Assembly: GCA_964549785.1 (NCBI GenBank)
Contig: CAZJXA010000027.1
Span: 1-22,455 of the forward strand
Direction of reading: 5' to 3'
DNA from: JBEIUO01 sp964549785
GTDB taxonomy: Bacteria; Planctomycetota; Phycisphaerae; Phycisphaerales; UBA1924
DNA: 22,455 nucleotides
Notes under the pieces: model-generated
Seen by the model: the letters and a program-made list of their open reading frames with translations, nothing else
Database searches by the model: none
Told to the model about the DNA's origin: nothing
Translations under genes and position numbers: made by a program
Shown here: in pieces, positions 1-7,154 of the stretch
Layout: each line of letters starts with the position of its first letter
Position numbering within the stretch: position 1 is the first letter of the stretch

Positions 1-1952
1 GAGAGATCGTTGGCCAGTCGTTTGCTTGACCAGCGCAGCGAAACTTTTTCAACACGCTGCCCAGTCCACAAACCCATGCGCATGTTGCGAGGATCGGCGT
101 ACCACGCGGCGTCTGTCTTGCTCACTCGCTTCCCGGCGGCCGTGGCGCGTGCCTCCTCGTGGATGGCGAAGTCGATCTCAAATCGCGAAACACCGAAATC
201 GCCAAATACCGGGTGCCGGAGGGGGTCGGGGTGGCGAAAGGCGGGAACTTTGAACCGCTGTTGGTTGGCCTCAGCCACGCTTCCTGCGGAATATCGCTCC
301 AGAATCGTCGGGTCGGCGACACCGTCTTCGTTCCACCACACCACCTTGGCGTCGTCTGCGGCCAGTTCTTCAAAGAGTTTGTTGTCGCCAAACTTTTCCA
401 ACTCGCCTTGCAGGAGTCGGGCGGCATCGACGCGATCTTGCGCTGTCTTGCACCCTTGCCGCGACCATGCGGCCACAACATCCTTCCATCCAAGGACCGC
501 GCGTTTGCGTATCAGGACCGCGGTGCCGCCAGCGGTCCCCGATTCACCACCGCGTTTCTTGCCTAATGCGTCGAGGAACGTCGCGGCATCGGGGCTTTGC
601 ACTCGCACGTGATCGAGTTTCTTTGCGTCGGTCTCAAACTGCCTGCGTTCAAGTTCGGCAAGTTTGATCCATGAGCAGGCGATTGAGACACGGCGCGCGG
701 CGTGGTCGAGCATGACGCCGAACTCGCCGATTAGGTTCCGCTCCGTCACATAGCCGAAGCCGAGAGCATGCTCCAAGACTGACTTGAGATTTTCGATCCA
801 AGGCGGAATGGTTTTCGCCGAGCGTTCGAGTTGCTCCGTCGCTTCCTCCTTCAGTTTCTGGATGAGTAGATCGATGTCCTCCCGACCAAGGCGTGCTTTA
901 CCATGCGCCGTCGTCAATGCCAGCCGACCTTTCGACGATCGCCCCTTCCAACCGATACGTTTGCACAGCACTTGTTCCCGCGTGTCGTCGTCTTCGCCCG
1001 AAAGATCGAACTCCTTGCAGAGATGGCGCAACACCGCTGAGCCGGCACAACCTGCGGGGAGTGTTTCGAGCGAGCCAACGGCCCGTGTGAGTGCATCGCT
1101 AATGCCAGCCTTGTCGCTCTTGGGTCCTGTTCCAAAGTTTGTACTCAAGAAACTTCTGGCAATGGTCCTGAACTCCGCACCGTCCCCACCGCCTCCTCCC
1201 CCGCCCGCCGTTGTCCGGCCGCCATGCTCATCATCATCGCCGTCGGTGACTGGCACTGGAAGTGTGATCCACTCCGCCGCAGAACCGAAGAACTCCTCCA
1301 GCACCAGGCGAGCGTTTGCGCGGCTAAGAGTCTTCCAAGAGCGAGCGAGCGCATCGAACGCCTCGCTCCGGTTCACCCAAACGGCATCGTCACGGATGCG
1401 GGCTTTCAGAGAGCCCTGACAGTCGTTTACCCACTCCTCGATTATGGCGGGCGTCAACCCGCGTTTGGCAAGCGTGGCCCGCAGAGCATCGACGACCTTT
1501 CGATCGCGTCCGTCCTGTGAATCCTTCGCGGACTTGCAGTTGTCTCCGTAGGCCACGATCAACCCGGGCTCTTTGGGCGAGCCGCGCTCATCCTCCACGC
1601 TCAGCCATGACAACGCGAGCAACACTCGCCGGTCGCGGCGTTCATCTTTGGTTGGGGCGCTCTCGGGCTTGCCTTTGCCCGGCTTTGTCGGCGCATCGGC
1701 CAGCGTGTGGTCGAGTCCGCCGCGGAGCGTCAGCAGCCATTCACCGAATGCCTTGGCCCCGCTGTTGATTGCTTGGTGGGTGGCCCAGAGCGTGTCGTTG
1801 AGTTCGCGTCGTTTGTCTTTGGCCTGTGCATCGTCGTCGGTCGGCAACACCACGGGACGAAGCCGCAGTGTGTAGGCGCGTTGGGTGGTTACGGGTTCGG
1901 GCCGTGCAGGGGTTGTGGTCGCCGCTGGGAGCGTCGCTGATTTCTTCGCCAT
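1..1952 (-). CDS. cas12b: Cas12b-like type V CRISPR effector nuclease, N-terminal 650 residues (3' end outside window)
   Basis: The minus-strand frame is open from an ATG at 1952 to the window edge with no stop, giving 650 residues. Family landmarks appear in the Cas12b order. Residues 25-32 (QRAYTLRL) form the opening beta strand. Residues 55-77 contain LWATHQAINSG and EWLLTLRGG, matching the LWK-H-x-x-N-G...EWL-x-x-LR block of known Cas12b. IARSFLS lies at 264-270, SWIKLAELERRQFE at 427-440, IRKRAVLGWKDVVAAW at 481-496, and RHPDPLRHPVFGDFG at 573-587, like the DATAHPIWTRFD block of Alicyclobacillus Cas12b. The same block falls near residue 400 in that protein, so this N-lobe is about 170 residues longer; part of the excess is a linker with seven Gly at 250-256. 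The RuvC motifs and the target-strand-loading (Nuc) region would follow beyond the edge. In the family, a crRNA-tracrRNA pair guides the protein to PAM-flanked dsDNA, which RuvC cuts. An in-frame ATG at 1979 is an alternative start; neither start has a well-spaced Shine-Dalgarno. Family assignment is confident; activity cannot be judged. Confidence 0.86.
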   Translation of the reverse strand, partial: MAKKSATLPAATTTPARPEPVTTQRAYTLRLRPVVLPTDDDAQAKDKRRELNDTLWATHQAINSGAKAFGEWLLTLRGGLDHTLADAPTKPGKGKPESAPTKDERRDRRVLLALSWLSVEDERGSPKEPGLIVAYGDNCKSAKDSQDGRDRKVVDALRATLAKRGLTPAIIEEWVNDCQGSLKARIRDDAVWVNRSEAFDALARSWKTLSRANARLVLEEFFGSAAEWITLPVPVTDGDDDEHGGRTTAGGGGGGGDGAEFRTIARSFLSTNFGTGPKSDKAGISDALTRAVGSLETLPAGCAGSAVLRHLCKEFDLSGEDDDTREQVLCKRIGWKGRSSKGRLALTTAHGKARLGREDIDLLIQKLKEEATEQLERSAKTIPPWIENLKSVLEHALGFGYVTERNLIGEFGVMLDHAARRVSIACSWIKLAELERRQFETDAKKLDHVRVQSPDAATFLDALGKKRGGESGTAGGTAVLIRKRAVLGWKDVVAAWSRQGCKTAQDRVDAARLLQGELEKFGDNKLFEELAADDAKVVWWNEDGVADPTILERYSAGSVAEANQQRFKVPAFRHPDPLRHPVFGDFGVSRFEIDFAIHEEARATAAGKRVSKTDAAWYADPRNMRMGLWTGQRVEKVSLRWSSKRLANDL

Positions 1953-2004
1953 GCCGAGAGAATACCCGGCCGGTGGCATCCCTCGCCAGCAGCGGACGCC
2001 GGGA

Positions 2005-2022
2005 CTGACAGGGGGGTGTCAG
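2005..2022. repeat. Perfect 6-bp inverted repeat with G6 loop, upstream of cas12b
   Basis: CTGACA and TGTCAG flank a loop of six G. It sits 53-70 bp before the cas12b start codon, so it could be an operator or an mRNA hairpin in the cas12b leader. Function is inferred from position only. Confidence 0.45.
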
Positions 2023-2186
2023 CGGGCGGGCACAACCAAGACGCAATGCAGGGCTCCGCCCCGCACCCCGTAGGAAGCGCGTGGATGGGACGGGTGGTGG
2101 TTTCGAGGGAGTTTGGGGCGGTTTGTGGCGTGCGTGTGGCGAACGCGAGCCGTGATGGACGGAACACAAGGCCTGAAGGCGGGAGC

Positions 2187-2222
2187 GAGAAGCCCCTTGG
2201 ACGGCTCGACCCGCGGCTTCTC
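2187..2222 (-). terminator. Possible terminator hairpin after the peroxiredoxin-GNAT gene
   Basis: GAGAAGCC (2187-2194) and GGCTTCTC (2215-2222) form a perfect 8-bp stem around a 20-nt loop, about 100 bp after the upstream gene's stop. There is no U-tract on the minus strand, so intrinsic termination would be weak. It may equally be a structured element of the cas12b leader. Confidence 0.3.
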
Positions 2223-2325
2223 CGATTCCGCTTCAGCAATGCTTCCGCTCGGCGCATTCCCGTTTTCTTCGTTGCCGCGACCTCTGCTCACTTCTGCTTT
2301 CCTCTGCGTCAACGCCTCGGGGCCT

Positions 2326-3405
2326 TCAGCACCGCAGTTCGAGTTCGATCTCATCCCGCAACCGAATCCGGCTCAGGCCCATCCACGGGATCTCGGGCTT
2401 CGTCCGGCGCGCGGCGTCCATTCCGCCCTTGTGCAGCGCGGCCAGATTCCAGCCCCTCCGCTGGTAGAACCCCAGCGCGTGCAGGTTGTCGTTGGTGGTG
2501 GTCAGGAAGACCCGTTCGCACGCGGCATCCAGCGCGGCACATTCGACTGCGCGCAGCAACTCGGCACCCACGCCGCGGCCTTCGACCGCGCTGCTGAGCG
2601 TCACCACTTCGCAGCCGTCGGATTCCAACGAGTAGGTCAGCAGCCCGGCCCGCTCATTCCCCACTTCCCCCACGACCGCGATCAAGGCGGGGAGTTGGTC
2701 GGCCGCGAACACCTTGCCGCGGGACGAGATGGCGGTTGAATGCCAGTGGCGGTGGAGTTCGGTGCGGATCCATGGAAGGTCGGCGGGGGTCGCGGGACGC
2801 ACCCGCGGGCGGGCGTTGAGCCACGCCAGCACACGAGAAGCGTTCTCGTTGGGAGGAAAGACCGGGTACCAGACCTTCTGAACTCGCCCCTGCGCCACGA
2901 ACCACGCCATGCGGTGGAGAAGTGTGGTGGGACCACCGCTTTCGACCGGAAACTCGAACGTCGGGAGGCGGAGCCCGCGCGTGAGTTGCAGCGACGAATC
3001 CGAGATCAGCGGGAACGGGATGTGCATCCGGCCGGCGAACTCGGCCTGGTGTTCCACCGTGTTGGTACTCACCCCAAAGACCGTGACCCCCAGCCGCACG
3101 AACTGGGCATGCTGATCTCGGAACCCGCACGATTGGGGCGTGCAGCCGCGGGCCCCGGGGATGGTGTCCCATTCCGCGCCATCAAACCCTAGCGACGGAG
3201 GCTGACCCGGAACGCCGGTGCGTGGATAGAAGAACAACACCGCCTCGGACAACCGGGCATCGGTCCGGAAGCGGTGCAGATTGATCGAGGCCGGTCCGGT
3301 GCAACCCAACTCGATGGGCGGGAGGAGTGTGCCGACCAGGTGATCGCACGCGCCGTCGTCGATGGGGACTGGCAGGCCGGGGGGCAAGAAGGTGGGATCG
3401 TGCAC
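2326..3405 (-). CDS. Bifunctional BCP/PrxQ-type peroxiredoxin - GNAT acetyltransferase fusion
   Basis: 359 residues with two domains. Residues ~20-197 are a peroxiredoxin of the BCP/PrxQ kind: LFFYPRTG at 57-64, then GARGCTPQSCGFRD at 84-97 with the peroxidatic Cys88 and a second Cys five residues on (Cys93), as in atypical 2-Cys enzymes that reduce H2O2 and organic peroxides with thioredoxin. Residues ~202-359 are a GNAT domain with the acetyl-CoA P-loop EGRGVGAELL at 275-284 and the FYQRRGW segment at 313-319; its substrate is unknown. The start is GTG at 3405, since an in-frame TGA lies at 3423-3421 and no ATG precedes the fold. It follows the aldehyde dehydrogenase by 61 bp on the same strand. 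The frame is continuous across the junction, so this is a real fusion and not two overlapping genes. Confidence 0.85.
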   Translation of the reverse strand: MHDPTFLPPGLPVPIDDGACDHLVGTLLPPIELGCTGPASINLHRFRTDARLSEAVLFFYPRTGVPGQPPSLGFDGAEWDTIPGARGCTPQSCGFRDQHAQFVRLGVTVFGVSTNTVEHQAEFAGRMHIPFPLISDSSLQLTRGLRLPTFEFPVESGGPTTLLHRMAWFVAQGRVQKVWYPVFPPNENASRVLAWLNARPRVRPATPADLPWIRTELHRHWHSTAISSRGKVFAADQLPALIAVVGEVGNERAGLLTYSLESDGCEVVTLSSAVEGRGVGAELLRAVECAALDAACERVFLTTTNDNLHALGFYQRRGWNLAALHKGGMDAARRTKPEIPWMGLSRIRLRDEIELELRC

Positions 3406-3466
3406 TGGGGGCTTGCTCGCTCAAGAAGGACGGCCAATGAACTCGCTGAAAAGGAGAGGTTCGATC

Positions 3467-5026
3467 CTAAATCTTCACATACGCCCGCAGCCCCTGCACG
3501 CCGCCCTCGCGTCCGAAGCCGCTTTCCTTGAACCCACCGAAGGGGCTCGCCGGATCGAAGCGGTTGAAGGTGTTGCACCACACGACGCCCGCCTTCAACT
3601 TCCGCGCGATCTCGAAGATCTTGCTGCCCTTGTCGGTCCAGATTCCTGCGGCCAATCCGTACGGCGTGTTGTTCGCCCGCGAGATAGCCTCCTCGGGCGT
3701 GCGGAACGTCATCACACTGAGCACCGGCCCGAAAATCTCCTCGCGGGCGATCGTGTGGCTGGGCTGAACGTTCGTGAAGAAACACGGCCGGCAATAGAAA
3801 CCCTTCGCGGGCAATTCATAGTTCGCCGCGACGCCCACCGGGCCGCAGAGCGAAGCACCTTCCTCGACGCCGAGCCGCAGGTAGTGGTTCACGCGGTCCA
3901 GTTGTTCGCGGCTGTTCATCGCACCCACATCGGTGTTCTTGTCCATGGGGTCGCCCACCCGCAGGCTTCCCAGCCGCATCGCGAGCCGGCGCGAAACTTC
4001 GGGGGCGATGCTTTCCTGAACGAACAGCCGCGAACCGGCGCAGCAGACCTCGCCCTGATTGAAGTAGATACCGGCAACAACCCCCTCGATGGCCTGATCC
4101 AGGCTTGCATCCTCGAAGATGATGTGCGGGCTCTTGCCGCCGAGTTCGAGCGTGAGCCGCGTGGTTGTTCCGGCGCACGCGAGCGCGATGCGCTTGCCGA
4201 TGTCCGTCGACCCTGTGAAAGCGATCTTGTCGACGCCCGGATGGGCCACCAGCGCAGCCCCCGTGCGACCGTCCCCCGTCACGATGTTCACGACGCCCGG
4301 CGGGAGCCCCACTTCTTCGATGATCTCGGCCAGCCGAAGGGCCGACAGCGGGGTCGTCTCGGCGGGCTTCAGCACCACGGTGTTTCCGCAGGCCAGAGCC
4401 GGGGCGATCTTCCACGCGGCCATCAACAACGGGAAGTTCCAAGGGATGATCTGCCCGCACACGCCGACGGGCTTTGGTGTTCGACCCGGGAACGCGTACT
4501 GCAACTTGTCGGCCCAGCCCGCGTGGTAGAAGAAGTGAGCGGCGGCGAGCGGAACATCCACATCCCGCGATTCCTTGATGGGTTTGCCCGAGTCGAGGGT
4601 CTCGAGAACCGCGAACTCGCGAGCCCGCTCCTGGATGCGGCGGGCGATCCGGAAGATGTACTTGCCGCGCTCGATCGCGGGCAGCGCGGCCCACGCGGGG
4701 AACGCACGTCGGGCCGCCGTCACCGCGGCATTCACGTCGGCCTCGGTTCCTTGAGCAATCTGTGACAGCGGTTCTTCCGTCGCCGGGTTGATGGTCGCGA
4801 ACGCGCTTCCCTTGCCGCTGCGCGGCTCGGTGAAACGGCCGTTGATGAAGTGCCCGTAGGCGGGAGCGATCGCGACCTTTACTGATTCTGGAGCCGGCGC
4901 GTAGGTGTCGAGCGTCGCGAACGCGGCGGCGAAACTCGCTATGGGCGACGGCTGCGGGACCCGTGACTTCGGCCCCGGGGTGGTGGCGTGACCGTTCGTG
5001 TTCGCAGGGCTGAGAGCATCGGGCAT
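3467..5026 (-). CDS. NAD(P)-dependent aldehyde dehydrogenase
   Basis: 519 residues from ATG 5026, the usual ~490-residue ALDH fold plus a ~50-residue N-terminal tail rich in Pro and Ala. The Rossmann and active-site motifs are intact: PWNFPLLMAAWK, FTGSTDIGK, LELGGKSP carrying the general-base Glu (~294), and FNQGEVCCAGSRLFV carrying the nucleophilic Cys (~328), with EEIFGPVLSV and PFGGFKESGFGRE near the C-terminus. It would oxidise an aldehyde to the acid with NAD(P)+. A GTG at 5080 would add 18 residues; the ATG is preferred, although neither has a clear ribosome site. It follows deoC by 90 bp on the same strand. DeoC releases acetaldehyde from deoxyribose 5-phosphate, so acetaldehyde is a likely substrate. 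That is inferred from context, because ALDH specificity cannot be read from these motifs. Confidence 0.9.
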   Translation of the reverse strand: MPDALSPANTNGHATTPGPKSRVPQPSPIASFAAAFATLDTYAPAPESVKVAIAPAYGHFINGRFTEPRSGKGSAFATINPATEEPLSQIAQGTEADVNAAVTAARRAFPAWAALPAIERGKYIFRIARRIQERAREFAVLETLDSGKPIKESRDVDVPLAAAHFFYHAGWADKLQYAFPGRTPKPVGVCGQIIPWNFPLLMAAWKIAPALACGNTVVLKPAETTPLSALRLAEIIEEVGLPPGVVNIVTGDGRTGAALVAHPGVDKIAFTGSTDIGKRIALACAGTTTRLTLELGGKSPHIIFEDASLDQAIEGVVAGIYFNQGEVCCAGSRLFVQESIAPEVSRRLAMRLGSLRVGDPMDKNTDVGAMNSREQLDRVNHYLRLGVEEGASLCGPVGVAANYELPAKGFYCRPCFFTNVQPSHTIAREEIFGPVLSVMTFRTPEEAISRANNTPYGLAAGIWTDKGSKIFEIARKLKAGVVWCNTFNRFDPASPFGGFKESGFGREGGVQGLRAYVKI

Positions 5027-5116
5027 TTGAGTATCTTTGGACACCTGTGCTCGGCAGGGAAACGCCGGGCCGTAAGTCACGATGTGCCGAAATCGTTAAG
5101 CGGCGGGTCGGCGCGG

Positions 5117-6118
5117 TCAGGATTCCGAGAAGTCGTACCCGGCTGCATATTTGCCCGTCTTCAGACGGACGATCTGCCGCAGAAGGTCGTTGCAGAGAGT
5201 GCTCGCACCGAATCGGAAGTAGTCGGGCGTCAGCCAAGGGTTGCCGTCCACGATCTCGAACCCCGGCACCTTGAGCGGTCCCATTGTCTCCTTCACCATG
5301 ACCAGGTAATGAAGGGCCTGTTTCGCGGTTCGTATGCCGCCGGCCGGTTTCATCCCGATGATGTGGCCGGTTTTGAGGTACCAGTCGCGGATCGCTTCGA
5401 GCATGACGAGCGTGACGGGCATGGTGGCCGCGGGCTGAACCTTGCCGGTTGAGGTTTTGATAAAATCGGCCCCGTGAAGGTGGGCCGGGGCGTGGACGTC
5501 GTGCATGGCGCGGATGGCCAGGTCGCTGGCCATCCGCACCGCGTCCAAGGTTTCCAGTTCGCCGGTCTCGAGGATGACCTTGAGATGGGCGTACGAACCG
5601 TCGTCCCGGACGCACGCCAATTTGATGTGCGAGATTTCGTCGGCTACCTCGATGTATCGCCCCGCCAGGAACGCCCCACGATTGATGACCATGTCGATCT
5701 CGTCGGCCCCGTCCTTCACGGCTTGCTTCACATCGTCGAGCCGCACCGACAATGGGAACTGCCCGCTCGGGAAGCCGGTGGCGACGCTCGCCACTTTGAC
5801 ATCGGTGCCCTGCAGTTGCTTGCGGCACGACTTGACAAGGGACGGATAGACACAGACCGCCGCGCACGATGGGAGGCGTTCACCCAGGACGGCCTCATCG
5901 CGCTCGTACGGCCGGGCCGCCTTGCTGCAGAGCGACCGGGCCCTCTCGTCCGAGTCCTTGCCCTCAAGGGTCGTCAGATCGAGCATCGAGAGCGCGAGCC
6001 GAAGCCCGGCGGACTTGCTGGCGGTTTTCATCGACCGCTTCGTGAACGCCGCGGCCCGCTCGGCCGCCATCACTGCGTCCACCGTCGGCGACGCCGACCT
6101 CGAGAAAACTTCATTCAT
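5117..6118 (-). CDS. deoC: Deoxyribose-phosphate aldolase
   Basis: 333 residues; class I aldolase that cleaves 2-deoxy-D-ribose 5-phosphate to glyceraldehyde 3-phosphate and acetaldehyde in deoxynucleoside catabolism. The catalytic set is present: DEIDMVIN with Asp142, the Schiff-base lysine in FIKTSTGK (Lys221), and the second lysine in GMKPAGGIR (Lys257), matching Asp102, Lys167 and Lys201 of the E. coli enzyme. It is longer than the E. coli protein (259 residues) because of a ~40-residue N-terminal extension, a loop before the active-site strand, and a longer C-terminal tail, as in the eukaryote-like DeoC branch. The start is ATG 6118, with no strong Shine-Dalgarno. It lies 92 bp after the hydrolase and 90 bp before the aldehyde dehydrogenase, so it could share a transcript with both. 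Confidence 0.93.
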   Translation of the reverse strand: MNEVFSRSASPTVDAVMAAERAAAFTKRSMKTASKSAGLRLALSMLDLTTLEGKDSDERARSLCSKAARPYERDEAVLGERLPSCAAVCVYPSLVKSCRKQLQGTDVKVASVATGFPSGQFPLSVRLDDVKQAVKDGADEIDMVINRGAFLAGRYIEVADEISHIKLACVRDDGSYAHLKVILETGELETLDAVRMASDLAIRAMHDVHAPAHLHGADFIKTSTGKVQPAATMPVTLVMLEAIRDWYLKTGHIIGMKPAGGIRTAKQALHYLVMVKETMGPLKVPGFEIVDGNPWLTPDYFRFGASTLCNDLLRQIVRLKTGKYAAGYDFSES

Positions 6119-6210
6119 GGGAGAATGTTATGGAACGTCGGCGACTGACTTGCGGGGCTGCGGGTCTCTCGTTTGTCGATCCGGCGATGAGGCCGCTGCC
6201 GGGTTGACGC

Positions 6211-7143
6211 TCATCCACGTTGGACCAGCGCGCGGGCCACGAAGTCCTCGCACGCCTGGCCCACCATCGCCGCCGTCTGCGGGTTGGTCCACAGTCCGTG
6301 ATGACCGGCGTCCGGCACGGCCAGAAACTCGCCCTTGGGGGCCGCCTGCGCGATCAACTTTCCGTCCGCCGGCGGGCTGGTCCGATCGTCGGACCCGTGA
6401 ACCACAAGGAGAGGAACGAAGAGTTTCGAGGCGTGTAACGCGCGGTCAAAGCCGGGGCCGCTGAACCCACGGATTCCAAGGCCGTGTTGCAACCCCAGGC
6501 ACGCGAACGCGAGCGGAACGTTGATGCGGTGCGGCTGCCGGGCCGCGATGAGCACGTTCTGTGCGGGAGTCGGTCCGAAGCGATAGGGAGACTCGGCGAT
6601 CACCGCCGCGACGCGGTTGCTCCCCGTGGCGCCGCCCGCAGCGAACGCGATCACGATGCCCGCCCCCATGGACCAACCCACTAACACGACCGGGTGTGTC
6701 GAGCCGATGCGCTCCATCAACGCGTCCATGTCCTGGACTTCTCGCACCCCCAGCGAACACGTCCCGCCGGAATCACCGTGACCCGGGAGGTCGAACATCA
6801 CCATCCGCGAGGCCAACGCCGCGAACGCGGGGAGTCTCGACAGCGCCCCGATTCGCGAATCGCCCCATCCGTGCACGAAGACCACCACCGGCCCGGTCGG
6901 GTCGCGCCCGGGGACGTCCCATGCGTGCAAGATGTTGCCCCGGGAGTCGAATGTCCAAGCCTCGAACCGATAGGGCCCGCCCGAAGCCGGCGAGACTTCG
7001 CCCGGATCGCCGGCGGTGGATCGTGCCAGAGCGGATGCGTAGGTGCGCCTCGGCGGATGAGCGAGCATCCGCACGGTGTAGCCGGTCATCGCGAGAATGG
7101 CGATCACCAGGCCGAGCGCAAGAAGTCCGAGGAGTCCGAGCAC
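6211..7143 (-). CDS. Membrane-anchored alpha/beta hydrolase
   Basis: 310 residues from a GTG at 7143. This start is chosen because a GAGG ribosome site lies nine nt before it, overlapping the rseP stop; the frame continues upstream only as an rseP shadow. Residues 2-24 form one hydrophobic helix (LGLLGLLALGLVIAILA...), probably a membrane anchor or uncleaved signal. The rest is an alpha/beta hydrolase fold: the oxyanion-strand motif VFVHGWGDSR (88-97), nucleophile elbow GWSMGAG with Ser158, acid Asp252 or Asp253 in HGSDDRTSP, and His281 in PDAGHHGLW. It is typical of serine esterases, lipases or peptidases of the DUF/BAAT-like group acting at the cell envelope. The substrate is unknown. It begins 11 nt after rseP and is almost certainly co-transcribed and translationally coupled with it. 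Confidence 0.85.
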   Translation of the reverse strand: MLGLLGLLALGLVIAILAMTGYTVRMLAHPPRRTYASALARSTAGDPGEVSPASGGPYRFEAWTFDSRGNILHAWDVPGRDPTGPVVVFVHGWGDSRIGALSRLPAFAALASRMVMFDLPGHGDSGGTCSLGVREVQDMDALMERIGSTHPVVLVGWSMGAGIVIAFAAGGATGSNRVAAVIAESPYRFGPTPAQNVLIAARQPHRINVPLAFACLGLQHGLGIRGFSGPGFDRALHASKLFVPLLVVHGSDDRTSPPADGKLIAQAAPKGEFLAVPDAGHHGLWTNPQTAAMVGQACEDFVARALVQRG

Positions 7144-7154
7144 GGGGTAGAACC

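Larger units (their letters stand above)
1953..2325. other. 373-bp intergenic leader upstream of cas12b
   Basis: No convincing coding sequence lies here; short open frames on both strands lack family features or ribosome sites. The stretch separates the stop of the peroxiredoxin-GNAT gene from the cas12b start and must hold the cas12b promoter, unless transcription reads through from upstream. It contains two perfect inverted repeats (2005-2022 and 2187-2222), listed separately. No array of repeated spacers is visible and no -35/-10 pair stands out. Confidence 0.6.

Noticed and set aside
10..1419. Several plus-strand open frames of 200-211 codons opposite cas12b
   Set aside because: They overlap the recognisable Cas12b frame, have Arg/Ser-rich composition typical of shadow frames in GC-rich DNA, and show no family motif.
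1953..2325. CRISPR array or tracrRNA in the cas12b leader
   Set aside because: No repeated unit of ~36 nt with spacers occurs here; only single hairpins are present, so no array is annotated.
3362..5867. Long open frames (467 and 683 codons) over the ALDH and deoC genes
   Set aside because: Shadows of the ALDH and DeoC frames in high-GC DNA; low-complexity Arg/Gly-rich translations without any domain.
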